IMG/VR virus record: IMGVR_UViG_3300007512_001367
Coordinates: 1-64,000 of that record
Length of the DNA: 64,000 nt
Direction: 5' to 3' (one strand)
From: a virus
How positions within the stretch are numbered: position 1 is the first letter of the stretch; each line of letters starts with the position of its first letter. The notes beneath the pieces were generated by a model. The model searched no databases and was not told the DNA's origin. It saw only the letters and a list, made by a program, of their open reading frames with translations. Position numbers and translations under genes: made by a program. This document shows, piece by piece, positions 45,274-54,089 of this stretch.

Positions 45274-45986
45274 TATGCATGGCCCTTCATGCTCATGCAA
45301 ATTTTATAAAATTCATCTCTAGTTGCTGGGTCATCTTTAAATGCACCTAACATAATTGCAGTTGTCATATCAGATTCCTGTTCTCTTACGCCTCTGTGTG
45401 TCATACAATGATGTTCTGCTTTAACTACTACTGCAATATGAGTTGTGTGTGCGTATTCTTTTAATGCATCAGCAATTTGTGTTGTCATTTCTTCTTGTAT
45501 CTGTGGTCTTTCTACAATGTGATGTATAATTCTGTTAAACTTACTCAAACCAATAACTTTGCCAGTTGGAATAATACCTACCCAAGCATTACCTACAATA
45601 TTTTGTAAATGGTGAGCACACGTTGACTTAATACTAATTGGACCACTAGTGTACATACTCTTGTAACCCACATTAGGAAAACTTGTAACTCTCGGAAACG
45701 GTTTATATCTGCCACCAAATGTTTCTTGTACATACATTTTAGCGACACGTTTTGCAGTTTCCTGTGTATTGTGATCGTTTTCTGTATCAATTACAAGACT
45801 TTCTAATACACCTTGTAATTTTTCTTGTACTTCTGCTTGTAATTGTTCTAAATCACCATCTTCAATGTATTCAGAAATATTATCATTACAGTGAAATCTT
45901 TTTCCTGCTTTTTTAATTCTTTGTTTTATTTGTTTGCTAATTGGATCATGTGTATTATCCCAACTATCTTTTAATGTATCATCCAT
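45273..45986 (-). CDS. folE: GTP cyclohydrolase I
   Basis: 237 residues. STCAHHLQNIVGNAWVGIIP (zinc Cys and His, CAHH for the common CEHH), VIGLSKFNRIIHHIVERPQIQE and EHHCMTHRGVREQES match FolE. Length is normal. It converts GTP to 7,8-dihydroneopterin triphosphate, the first step of both folate and preQ0 synthesis. With QueD and QueE it feeds the DpdA pathway. It is coupled to GalE upstream and the hydroxylase downstream. Confidence 0.9.
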   Translation of the reverse strand: MDDTLKDSWDNTHDPISKQIKQRIKKAGKRFHCNDNISEYIEDGDLEQLQAEVQEKLQGVLESLVIDTENDHNTQETAKRVAKMYVQETFGGRYKPFPRVTSFPNVGYKSMYTSGPISIKSTCAHHLQNIVGNAWVGIIPTGKVIGLSKFNRIIHHIVERPQIQEEMTTQIADALKEYAHTTHIAVVVKAEHHCMTHRGVREQESDMTTAIMLGAFKDDPATRDEFYKICMSMKGHA

Positions 45987-47020
45987 TATTGTATTTCTTT
46001 TTTATGTATTTTATTATACCATTTTACAGCAGTTGCCACTATATTGTCAATAGAACTTTGTGTAGGAGACCAATTTAATATTTTTTTAGCTTTGAAAATA
46101 TCAGCTACAAGATATGCCGGATCTCCTTGTCTACCATCTCTTACAATTATGTCCATTTTACCGGTATGTTTTTGTATGATGTCTAATAATTGTTTGTTAG
46201 AAATAGGTATACCTGATCCTAAATTAATTTGTTCACATACTGAATTTTTATTTGCATAATTTAAAGCCTTAATGTGTGCGTCGGCTAGGTCCATAACATG
46301 AACATAATCTCTTACACACGTTCCATCTTCTGTAGGAAATTTATCGCCATTTATATAAAATGTTTTTAATTGTCTTGATGCGTTAATGGCCAATGGAATT
46401 AAATGAGTTTCTTTGGTTCTTGATTCTCCAATTTCTTCCTCTGGATCAGCACCTGCGGCATTAAAATATCTTAAACTTACCGATGAAATGCCATATGCTG
46501 TTTTATAATCCATAAGCATTCTTTCTACTATTAATTTTGTAACACCATATGGGTTAATTGGATTTGGTCCGCGATCTTCTCTACATTTTCGATTTCCGGG
46601 ATCGCCATATACAGCCGCACTTGATGAAAATATAAATGTTTTAATATTATTTTGTACTAATTGATCAAGCAGAGCCATTGTAGTTATTACATTATTTTTA
46701 TAATACTTGCTTGGATCTTTTACAGATTCACCAACTGAGGCACTACCAGCAAAGTGTATGCAAGATTGTATATCGTATCTTTTAATTATTTCGTTTAGAT
46801 AACTTTGATTTTTAGGTAGGTCAACTTGAAAATGTGGGCCAAATGTTGCATGACCAAACCTTTCAATATGTCTATCAATAGTTATTGGAGTGAATCCATT
46901 TTTCTTTAATATTTTACAGGTGTGTGAGCCAATATATCCAGCTCCTCCTGTTACTAATACACAGGATCCAATTGGTTTAATATTTAGATTCGGAAACTGG
47001 TGTTCTGTAGTGTTTTCCAT
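45986..47020 (-). CDS. galE: UDP-glucose 4-epimerase-like enzyme
   Basis: 344 residues. VLVTGGAGYIGSHTC is the NAD-binding start, FSSSAAVYG and YGVTKLIVER hold the Ser/Tyr/Lys triad, and SLRYFNAAGADPEEEIGE is the GalE signature. It interconverts UDP-Glc and UDP-Gal. It follows the GT-B enzyme by a 44-base overlap, so the two likely work together to supply and transfer a hexose to an acceptor such as DNA, a fibre or the host surface. Confidence 0.9.
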   Translation of the reverse strand: MENTTEHQFPNLNIKPIGSCVLVTGGAGYIGSHTCKILKKNGFTPITIDRHIERFGHATFGPHFQVDLPKNQSYLNEIIKRYDIQSCIHFAGSASVGESVKDPSKYYKNNVITTMALLDQLVQNNIKTFIFSSSAAVYGDPGNRKCREDRGPNPINPYGVTKLIVERMLMDYKTAYGISSVSLRYFNAAGADPEEEIGESRTKETHLIPLAINASRQLKTFYINGDKFPTEDGTCVRDYVHVMDLADAHIKALNYANKNSVCEQINLGSGIPISNKQLLDIIQKHTGKMDIIVRDGRQGDPAYLVADIFKAKKILNWSPTQSSIDNIVATAVKWYNKIHKKEIQ

Positions 47021-48149
47021 CTCTTCTCCATTGTTCTCCCGTGCCTGTCATAATGTCAATCATTCTGTCTATTGTACCGTCAGTCCAATCAGATATTTGA
47101 CCCATACTAGGGGATGGTTTCATTAATAATACTTTTAGTTTTTCCATTGCATCTCTGCCACTCCACGGAACATACATTCTTGTTTCGTCGTTTGCAAAAA
47201 CTTCAGGAAATGTTCTGTATGCTGGAAATAGTACATTACAACCTAATGAATCTGCTTCTGATACAGTATTGGATGTCCAATCTTGTAACGCACAATTAAA
47301 TAATACTCTTGAATCTGCAAGTATGTTGTAATATTGATTCTTTTTTAAATTTTCATATATTGTAAGTGTGCCTTCTTTTTCCATTCGTCTTGCCCTGTCT
47401 ACATATACTTTGTTATTACTTCTTAAAGGTCCACCTACGCAGATACAAAATTCAACTGGAGGCAATTTTTTATTTTGTTGCCAATGGTCAATCATATCCA
47501 TAAAGAAACCTGGTTGTTTTTCTTGATCCCATCTTGCACCAAAAACAACTCGCATTGTTCGTTCTTCAAAAGGTTTAATATCTTTTACTCTATTTTGTAC
47601 TTCTTCTTTGCCAAAACTTAATCCTGATATGTTATAAATTGGTGCTTTCCAATTTGCAATTTTCATATGTGCAACCATTTCTTCATTAGTTGCTAATACA
47701 CCTGTTACAAATTCATTGCACATCGCTTCATATAAGCTCATCCATTTGCTCATATCCCATACGTGTATAAAATCATCAGGATCAATTGATTGTGCTAAAC
47801 ATCTTATCCAAACTTTTGGTCTAAATTCTGCTGGTGATTGATTCATAATGTATGGTAACGATTCTATACCTGGTTGAAACATATCTTCAAAAAATATAAT
47901 ATCATTTGATGTAATTTCACCAGCTTTCATCATTTGTACTAAATTCATCATTTGACTCATACCAAAATATGAACGTCCATGTGCATCTAATACTTGTCCT
48001 GTTACAATTGCTTTGGAATCATCGATAGTAGTACCAGGTACTATAACATAATCGATACCTCTATTTTTGAAAGCCCGTTCAGTCCAATCAGTTAATTGTA
48101 ATGTATATCTGCCTTCGTATGGCTCTAGGCCCATGTAAAATATTTTCAT
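46977..48149 (-). CDS. GT-B-type glycosyltransferase
   Basis: 390 residues. MKIFYMGLEPYEGRYTLQL starts the N-terminal Rossmann domain. RVVFGARWDQEKQPG and SNTVSEADSLGCNVLFPAYR form the C-terminal domain, with the acidic Glu/Asp of GT-4-like nucleotide-binding sites. A GGAGAG site lies upstream. It resembles a glycosyltransferase widespread in T4-like marine phages (from memory). A DNA or glycan acceptor is inferred only. Confidence 0.65.
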   Translation of the reverse strand: MKIFYMGLEPYEGRYTLQLTDWTERAFKNRGIDYVIVPGTTIDDSKAIVTGQVLDAHGRSYFGMSQMMNLVQMMKAGEITSNDIIFFEDMFQPGIESLPYIMNQSPAEFRPKVWIRCLAQSIDPDDFIHVWDMSKWMSLYEAMCNEFVTGVLATNEEMVAHMKIANWKAPIYNISGLSFGKEEVQNRVKDIKPFEERTMRVVFGARWDQEKQPGFFMDMIDHWQQNKKLPPVEFCICVGGPLRSNNKVYVDRARRMEKEGTLTIYENLKKNQYYNILADSRVLFNCALQDWTSNTVSEADSLGCNVLFPAYRTFPEVFANDETRMYVPWSGRDAMEKLKVLLMKPSPSMGQISDWTDGTIDRMIDIMTGTGEQWRRDGKHYRTPVSESKY

Positions 48150-48317
48150 TTACTCTCCAAACCCATCAATTGCTCTTGCATGAAAGGGATTCTTTTTCTT
48201 TTTTTCTTCTTCCATTTTTTCATATTTCTTTTTCTTTTCTTTATATTTTTCTTCAGTTAAAGAATGCCAACCAACACAAAGTCCTGTAGGTGATCTTCCA
48301 CAATTACATTTACTCAT
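48150..48317 (-). CDS. Small cysteine-containing protein with charged helix
   Basis: 55 residues. CNCGRSPTGLCVGWHSL at the N-terminus has three Cys and a His that could bind a metal. A charged Lys/Glu helix follows. The motif is seen in T4-like marine phages (from memory). It overlaps the end of radical SAM enzyme 7 and ends directly before the GT-B ATG. Confidence 0.7.
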   Translation of the reverse strand: MSKCNCGRSPTGLCVGWHSLTEEKYKEKKKKYEKMEEEKKKKNPFHARAIDGFGE

Positions 48318-49467
48318 TAAACATTTCCTTATATAATTTTGGAAATATTTTCCTACTATTTAAATTTCGTCTCTCATCCATTTTTTTTATTCTACTACGT
48401 ACTAGTTCTATATTAGCATAAAAATTGGGTTCAGTCAAATACTTCAGTATATTTTCCAAACTATTTTGTAGGTAAAATCCTGGTTTTTCGTTAATTTTGG
48501 TTTTAAGAATATTAATAACTTCATTTAATATTTTTTGTGGTAAATGTTTAATGTTCAAAAATAAAGGTCCATACAGTGGTCCAATTATAAAATTATTGTT
48601 GTGAAAGCCTAACGATTTTAAATAGTCAACGCAATTAAAAATGCTTTTATAGTTTAGAATAAAATGTAACATATTAAAACTAATTCTATGATTAAGTGTT
48701 TGTATGTGTTGTAAATTTTTTAAAAAAGTATTCCAGGAACTATGGTATCTAATATATTCATATTCTTCTTCTATGGATTCTATGCTTATAGTCCAATGAA
48801 CATTTTTAAACTGACATAACAATTGAAACACTCCTGTTCCTGTAGAACTTAAATTTGTGTTTACTCTTAAATGGATATCAGGATTTTGTTTTAATAATAA
48901 TTCTAGAAACTCCTTATTATCGTTCATAAGCAAAGGTTCACCTCCAGCAAGATAAATGTTTTTTAATTTTTTAATATTTTTAAAGACATATTGTTTTACT
49001 TTTTCAACATTTTTCTTTTCAAATTTTTGTTTAATGTTTAATTCTTGTGCCCATTTACTACTGTAATCAGAGTTACAATAAACACAGGCTTGATTGCATT
49101 TATTGTTCCATCTAAGATCTACATGACTTAAATCAAAGTTATTTTTATCATCTAATAAGTTATTGCTAATGTGCGGACCTAATTCTTTTGCATAATATAG
49201 TCGACTACTAATACTTTCAAAACTTTTTGCTCGATTTTCTTCTTGAAAATAGCAACCTTTACAATTACTTGGAAATTCTTTGTTTAGCATTTGAGTTTTA
49301 ATCTCAAGATTCTTTTTTGATTGAAGAATGTTTTCTATGCTATTTTGATGTATATTGCCAATAGTATCTTCAGCAATGATGCAGTTTTTTACTATACCGT
49401 TAGGTTCTAATTGAAAACCTGTCCAAGGTAATACACAGAAATTTTTGTCTAGTAGTTTGCGTGACAT
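48310..49467 (-). CDS. N-twitch radical SAM enzyme 7
   Basis: 385 residues. Auxiliary cysteines are C11 (FCVLPW), C29 (KNCI, only one Cys where others have CC) and C69-x2-C72. The SAM motif is C124-x3-C128-x2-C131 (KCNQACVYC), with IYLAGGEPLL after it. It is the most distant copy in this window and lies alone among small genes. Substrate unknown. Confidence 0.8.
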   Translation of the reverse strand: MSRKLLDKNFCVLPWTGFQLEPNGIVKNCIIAEDTIGNIHQNSIENILQSKKNLEIKTQMLNKEFPSNCKGCYFQEENRAKSFESISSRLYYAKELGPHISNNLLDDKNNFDLSHVDLRWNNKCNQACVYCNSDYSSKWAQELNIKQKFEKKNVEKVKQYVFKNIKKLKNIYLAGGEPLLMNDNKEFLELLLKQNPDIHLRVNTNLSSTGTGVFQLLCQFKNVHWTISIESIEEEYEYIRYHSSWNTFLKNLQHIQTLNHRISFNMLHFILNYKSIFNCVDYLKSLGFHNNNFIIGPLYGPLFLNIKHLPQKILNEVINILKTKINEKPGFYLQNSLENILKYLTEPNFYANIELVRSRIKKMDERRNLNSRKIFPKLYKEMFNE

Positions 49468-49472
49468 TCATG

Positions 49473-49820
49473 TTATTTAGATGACTTAACTAGTATAGCA
49501 TCACCATTTTGGGTATGCTTAATTTTGTGATCATTTTTAAGTGCTAAATGTAAAAAAGTTTCATACTTTTCTTCTTTAACCATTAGTGTAATACAATCGT
49601 CATTATCGGCGTCATATCCATGATATGCCCAAATAAAATCTTTGCCATATATCATACCTAGGTTACCTGCAGTGGCACAGATATTTGCAACGGCATCTAC
49701 AAATGTATAAGATGCATTTAAGCCTCCTCCACCTATTGGTAGATAACCCATTCTTGTTGTTGCTCTTTTTTCTTTAAATGTTATTTCTTTCATAAACTGC
49801 GTGTGATCCATTTTCTCCAT
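49473..49820 (-). CDS. Uncharacterised 115-residue protein
   Basis: It contains YLPIGGGGLNASYTFVDAVAN and DNDDCITLMVKEEKYE, an alpha/beta pattern. It overlaps QueD by 47 bases, so a start at 49811 or 49793 is possible. Its position within the 7-deazaguanine neighbourhood suggests a link, not shown by sequence. Confidence 0.55.
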   Translation of the reverse strand: MEKMDHTQFMKEITFKEKRATTRMGYLPIGGGGLNASYTFVDAVANICATAGNLGMIYGKDFIWAYHGYDADNDDCITLMVKEEKYETFLHLALKNDHKIKHTQNGDAILVKSSK

Positions 49821-50265
49821 CTTCAGAAACGTCTATTTCAATTTTTCTGCCTGGATATTTTTTTGTTATTTGAATGTATAAATCATCTGACATCATTTCA
49901 CAACTTTTAAAATCGTTTTGTAAAGTGCCTTGACTATATAAACTTAAAATCCATCTTTGGAATTGTATAAATTCAATATCTCTATCATCATGAAATACTT
50001 CTATTGCAACTTTAAAATGAAATGTATGCCTATGCGGATATCCTAAAAATGATACGTCATATTCATCACCTGTTTTTAACTTTGGATCTTCTAATGCCGC
50101 TGGGTATTTGTGCATACCTTCTTTACGAAAGGTTACCCAAATCATTTTAGATGCCTTACCTGCTCGTTCCTTTAATGCTTGATTTCTTTGTTCGTTTAAT
50201 TCATTATCTCTTATTGCATCTAATTGACTGATACTTAATTCTTCGCTTTTCATCTCATTGACCAT
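49774..50265 (-). CDS. queD: QueD-like 6-carboxy-tetrahydropterin synthase
   Basis: 163 residues. GMHKYPAA, LGYPHRHTFHFKVAIEVF (two zinc His) and VSEDGENG fit the PTPS/QueD family as found in T4-like phages. The Cys expected for catalysis may be in KSCEMMSD. It has an N-terminal helix of ~35 residues beyond the usual start, but GAGGAG is correctly placed for this ATG. It would convert dihydroneopterin triphosphate to CPH4, between FolE and QueE. Confidence 0.7.
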   Translation of the reverse strand: MVNEMKSEELSISQLDAIRDNELNEQRNQALKERAGKASKMIWVTFRKEGMHKYPAALEDPKLKTGDEYDVSFLGYPHRHTFHFKVAIEVFHDDRDIEFIQFQRWILSLYSQGTLQNDFKSCEMMSDDLYIQITKKYPGRKIEIDVSEDGENGSHAVYERNNI

Positions 50266-50786
50266 ATTTTACTCTCCTCTATTGGTTCATCTTTTTTATA
50301 ATCATCCCATTTAGTAAATCCTGCTTTATCTTTAAAGTCTTTTATACTCATTGTCCATACACCGGGATTTGTTTTATTAAAATCAACGTCATCAATTTTA
50401 AAATATAATGATGTATCTTCTTCTGAGTCTGGCATTATAATTGAACAAAATGGAATAAACTTTTCATGTTTCCAAACCAATGCAAATTTTTGACTAACTA
50501 GTTGGTGTAATTCAAAAGGATAATCTACGGTTACATAATAACCATGTTCTAAAAATTTCATAATTTGTGGTACTTGCATGAATTGGCTGTGCATATAGCT
50601 TCTATTTGCACCATAATAAATTGCTTCAGCATTCACCATAACAGCACATTCTTGTATTTGATCAAATGTTAAATCATTACGAGCAAGAAATAATGTTTGT
50701 TTTCCATATGCTGGTGTGTGTTCAATTTCCACACCTGAGAAAACTGTAATATCTTTTTTTACACCGGTTTTGTAATCTCTTTCCAT
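50250..50786 (-). CDS. Uncharacterised protein coupled to QueD
   Basis: 178 residues from the ATG at 50786 (MERDYKTGVK). An earlier ATG at 50795 lies inside the -10 box, so it cannot be in the mRNA if that promoter is used. The protein is alpha/beta with AYGKQTLFLARNDL and YVTVDYPFEL. It overlaps QueD by 16 bases. I do not recognise it, and a role in 7-deazaguanine synthesis is only a position-based idea. Confidence 0.6.
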   Translation of the reverse strand: MERDYKTGVKKDITVFSGVEIEHTPAYGKQTLFLARNDLTFDQIQECAVMVNAEAIYYGANRSYMHSQFMQVPQIMKFLEHGYYVTVDYPFELHQLVSQKFALVWKHEKFIPFCSIIMPDSEEDTSLYFKIDDVDFNKTNPGVWTMSIKDFKDKAGFTKWDDYKKDEPIEESKIWSMR

Positions 50787-50793
50787 TACTTGC

Positions 50794-50821
50794 ATTATAG
50801 CATATCCTTTTATTTTGTCAA
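50794..50821 (-). promoter_or_regulatory. Consensus sigma70 promoter with start codon at +1
   Basis: Minus strand TTGACA (50821-50816), a 16-base spacer and TATAAT (50799-50794). Seven bases later is the ATG at 50786, with no ribosome site. It should drive the uncharacterised gene, QueD and those downstream. It repeats the layout at 8219 and 36832. Confidence 0.8.
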
Positions 50822-50828
50822 ACTATTT

Positions 50829-51068
50829 TCATTTGGTAAGTTTGCTTAATTCTTCGGTAACTCTTGTAATTTCGTCTTTAATTGCTAATTTGGTTTTTTT
50901 TAATCTTAAAAGTAGTTGTTTGCTTTCTTCACTTCTGTCACCATGTCCTCGTTCTTTGTCTAATTCTTTGGTTTTTCTATTTAGATAATCGTGATGATCT
51001 AGTAGTTTTTTTAGTTTTTTATCTTTGCGTCGGTTTAAATGTTTTTGATAATTGTCTTTACCTGTCAT
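50829..51068 (-). CDS. Small coiled-coil protein (DUF465/YdcH-like)
   Basis: 79 residues, Lys-rich, with KKLLDHHDYLNRKTKELDKE and LLRLKKTKLAIKDEITR, the two-helix pattern of YdcH-like proteins. AGGAGG-type sequence lies upstream (GGAGGATAT). Function unknown. Confidence 0.65.
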   Translation of the reverse strand: MTGKDNYQKHLNRRKDKKLKKLLDHHDYLNRKTKELDKERGHGDRSEESKQLLLRLKKTKLAIKDEITRVTEELSKLTK

Positions 51069-51076
51069 ATATCCTC

Positions 51077-52519
51077 CTATTCAAATAATGAACTAAAGTT
51101 ATTTTTACCTTTTCCTCCCCCTGTATGTCTTGCCCATCGTGTACCTCGTATATCTGCTAGAAAACTTTTAGCATTGTTAATAACTTCCATTGGGTTCTCA
51201 GAAGTAAACACTTCTTCGACTAATGTATTAAAATATAAGATGTTTCTTGGAACAAAATTGCTAAATTCGTCTGTATTGTCTTGTCCTTTAGTTTTTCTCC
51301 AATGTTTAACTTGTGGTTTATGTACCACACTTTCAATATCATTTAAATCATTTGCAACTTGTACTGCTTTAATATGATTATAAACACTATGAGCCATTAA
51401 TAAACAATAGCTAAAACTGTCCCAAGCAGTTTTACCTTCTTTGTTATTCTTATTTAGGTCTCCTTCGCCATACCTACAAATATCTCCCATTGTTAATCTA
51501 TCACCAATTGCACTTTGAAATGGAAATGGAATATCAGATCCTTTTAATCTTTTGTCATCTGGTGCTTTATCCATAATGTAAGAAAATCGTTTTGGAGTAA
51601 ACACATTTTGAGTATATGTTAATCCATTTGCAACTGATAAAAATGCCGATGCTGAATCAAAACTTATTGTAACATTTGGATTAATATGTTTTTTTAGTTG
51701 TCTTTGTATTTGTGTTAAGAAACAAGCCCAGTCTAATTGTGATGTGCCTAATATGTGAATCCAATCTTTGCCGTCTAATTGCTTTTCGTCTCTCATTACA
51801 ATTAGTCTTTTAAGTAATATTTCCATATCACACATATTAATACCACCAAATGCCCAACCTTCAAACTTATAGTTTTTCATTTGATCATACCAAATTGTTC
51901 CAGTTTCCCAATCATCACCTTGTAGTACGTTTAAGAATTTTGTTTGTCCAAGTCTATTTTTTTGGAAGTAATCATTATTAAATTTTGTAGCATTTAAACA
52001 ATCCTCAAAACTGTTTAATCCTGATTTTCCTTTGTTTAAGTCATCTGCCGCCCAAGTTGGAACGTCTAATGTCATTGCCCAATCTGATGTAAGTTCTAAC
52101 CAGTTTAGTATATTGTTTCTAACTGCATTTGCTTTATTTCCTTCGAAATCTTTCCAATCGAATTGTATAACACCTTTTGCTATTTGATATCCACCAGAAT
52201 CACCTACTATTGTGCTAAACTTTCTATCTCTGTTTACACACATAGAATCTCTATCTGTAACTTTATCCATATCTAAACAGGCGTGTCCTGCCGAATATAA
52301 TGCAGTTGGATATGTAAAATAACCTTTATCTGGATTAATGAAGTTTAAACCTTCAACGTCTTGATCAAAACCTTTTGGAATTCTATCCTTTGGAATGTGT
52401 TTACCTTTGGTAGTTCGTTGTCTGGATATAAATGTATTGTAAAAATTTGAAATTGCAGGCAAGAACACTGCAAAGTTTCTGTTAAATTTGCCTAAATGTT
52501 CTTGCCGATATTCTGCCAT
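51077..52519 (-). CDS. dpdA: DpdA-like 7-deazaguanine DNA transglycosylase
   Basis: 480 residues. IVGDSGGYQ (Asp107) is the TGT active-site motif, and MTLDVPTW, NVLQGDDW and FGGINMCD continue the TIM barrel of the TGT/DpdA superfamily. Length (about 480) exceeds tRNA TGT (375) and fits phage DpdA. It would exchange guanine in DNA for preQ0 or a derivative. It overlaps the clamp gene as TAATG and sits in the replication block, supporting action on phage DNA. No zinc-site CxCxxC is evident. Confidence 0.8.
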   Translation of the reverse strand: MAEYRQEHLGKFNRNFAVFLPAISNFYNTFISRQRTTKGKHIPKDRIPKGFDQDVEGLNFINPDKGYFTYPTALYSAGHACLDMDKVTDRDSMCVNRDRKFSTIVGDSGGYQIAKGVIQFDWKDFEGNKANAVRNNILNWLELTSDWAMTLDVPTWAADDLNKGKSGLNSFEDCLNATKFNNDYFQKNRLGQTKFLNVLQGDDWETGTIWYDQMKNYKFEGWAFGGINMCDMEILLKRLIVMRDEKQLDGKDWIHILGTSQLDWACFLTQIQRQLKKHINPNVTISFDSASAFLSVANGLTYTQNVFTPKRFSYIMDKAPDDKRLKGSDIPFPFQSAIGDRLTMGDICRYGEGDLNKNNKEGKTAWDSFSYCLLMAHSVYNHIKAVQVANDLNDIESVVHKPQVKHWRKTKGQDNTDEFSNFVPRNILYFNTLVEEVFTSENPMEVINNAKSFLADIRGTRWARHTGGGKGKNNFSSLFE

Positions 52520-53256
52520 TATTGCGCCTGGGCTGGAATTATATATTGATACTTGCCTAACCCCGAATCAACCGTTACCATCATTGCTCCTTCGTTTGAG
52601 AAATGTAATATAACTTTTGCTGAATCCGACAGTTTCAGTATTTGCAATACCTGTGCTACAGGCCAACTCCATCCTTTATTTAGAGTTCCTTTCACTCCTT
52701 TTGCAAAAACAAATTCTCCACCATGTGATGCTTGATCACCAAATGAAAATATCAGGTTATTGTTCTCTGTTCTAACAACAAAAGAATTATGTTCTGTATT
52801 TGCAATAGATTGAAAGTTAAACCTTTGTACACTCGCCACGGTTGGTTCAATTTCAACGTCCCATTTAACTCCCTTAAACTTAACTGTTTTAAGTTTTTCG
52901 TTGATAATTTCAGCATTCATAAATCTGTAATCGTTTTTGAAGTCTCCCTTTTCGTTTTCAAAATGAATTCCTGTTGGAACTTCAGCACTATTTCTGTTGC
53001 CTTTTGTTACAGTTATTTTTGCTTTTTCTTGATATTCAGGACACTTCAAGTGAATATCTAATTTATTCAATTGAGGCATACCAAACGTACCAGTCATTTC
53101 TGATTGTGGTTTGTTAAAGGTTCCTTGCAAGATAACTGATCTGTCTTCTGCCATTGAATCAATAGCAGTTTCACTACCATCTCCGGAAATTTTGACAAGA
53201 TCTAAAAATCCTAGTCCATGCGTGTGCTTAACTATGTCTTGTAAGATATCTTTCAT
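52519..53256 (-). CDS. gp45: T4-type sliding clamp
   Basis: 245 residues, close to T4 gp45 (228). It has the two-domain clamp pattern: SGDGSETAIDSMAEDRSVILQGTF, then RVxFQSIANTEHNSFVVRT, and the final GLGKYQYIIPAQ. An AAGGAG site lies upstream. The clamp tethers the polymerase, and in T4 it also activates late transcription, which fits the late-type motifs at both ends of the window. Confidence 0.85.
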   Translation of the reverse strand: MKDILQDIVKHTHGLGFLDLVKISGDGSETAIDSMAEDRSVILQGTFNKPQSEMTGTFGMPQLNKLDIHLKCPEYQEKAKITVTKGNRNSAEVPTGIHFENEKGDFKNDYRFMNAEIINEKLKTVKFKGVKWDVEIEPTVASVQRFNFQSIANTEHNSFVVRTENNNLIFSFGDQASHGGEFVFAKGVKGTLNKGWSWPVAQVLQILKLSDSAKVILHFSNEGAMMVTVDSGLGKYQYIIPAQAQ

Positions 53257-53283
53257 ATGTTAATTGTATACTCCTTTGTTAAA

Positions 53284-54081
53284 TTAATCAATAGTAATTT
53301 CATTTATTTTATACACTGCTGGATTTTGTTTACCAGGTTTTTTAAATATGGCATAATTGGCTCCTGGTTTAAATTGTTTCATTTCCACAATTTCATAACC
53401 TTCTTCTTTAATAATTTTTTCCATTTCACTTTTGGTATTGTAGTTCCAATAACCTCTTTTTGCTTCGTGTAAATCATAATCAAAATGGCAATCTGCATAA
53501 TGTATAAAACAATAACCACCTGGTATTAATACTCTTTTAATGTCGTGTAGGTATTGTTGTATGTGTTGTTGTGTAAAGAATACAAAGGTATCCCAGCTAA
53601 ACACAAGATTGCAAGAACCTTGTGGAATATTTGAACATTCAGTATTGCGTGTTAGATAAAATTTAAGATATTTTTGATGAGGTGGAGGAAATCTTCTTCG
53701 TATTTTTGCTTCTAGTTCAGGCAGTACTTCAAGAAAATAATTTAATCGCCATGCTCTAAAGTCTTTAGAAAACATACCTGTACCAGGACCAATTTCAAGA
53801 CTATTATAGATATTAGTTTTAGCAAATTGGAATATTTTTCTTGTTATAGCTCCCCTTAATATTGGATCAAACATAGGTTGTTCTCTTTTTATTTTTAAAT
53901 CTCGTCTAAACCAATCTAATGTTTTATCTAATCGATCAATTGTGTCTTGATTATTAGCATCAACAGCCAATTCCACATCTGTTAAAATTTGTATTTGTTC
54001 TTTTAAAAACTTTTCCCAATCTGTACCTTTAAGTTTTTGTAGTTTTTCTTTTAACAGTTTTATTTCTTCTATGCTTAACAT
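53284..54081 (-). CDS. SAM-dependent methyltransferase
   Basis: 265 residues. NSLEIGPGTGMFSKDF is methyltransferase motif I, CNLVFSWDTFVFF is motif IV and VLIPGGYCFIHYAD is post-motif. An N-terminal 90-residue helical part precedes the domain (LKEKLQKLKGTDWEKFLKEQ). The class resembles small-molecule or sugar methyltransferases. It lies between clamp and polymerase. Target unknown. Confidence 0.75.
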   Translation of the reverse strand: MLSIEEIKLLKEKLQKLKGTDWEKFLKEQIQILTDVELAVDANNQDTIDRLDKTLDWFRRDLKIKREQPMFDPILRGAITRKIFQFAKTNIYNSLEIGPGTGMFSKDFRAWRLNYFLEVLPELEAKIRRRFPPPHQKYLKFYLTRNTECSNIPQGSCNLVFSWDTFVFFTQQHIQQYLHDIKRVLIPGGYCFIHYADCHFDYDLHEAKRGYWNYNTKSEMEKIIKEEGYEIVEMKQFKPGANYAIFKKPGKQNPAVYKINEITID

Positions 54082-54089
54082 ACAGTTAT

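Noticed and set aside
50787-50795. ATG at 50795 as start of the gene before QueD
   Set aside because: This ATG overlaps the TATAAT -10 box, so it would not be transcribed from that promoter. The ATG at 50786 fits.
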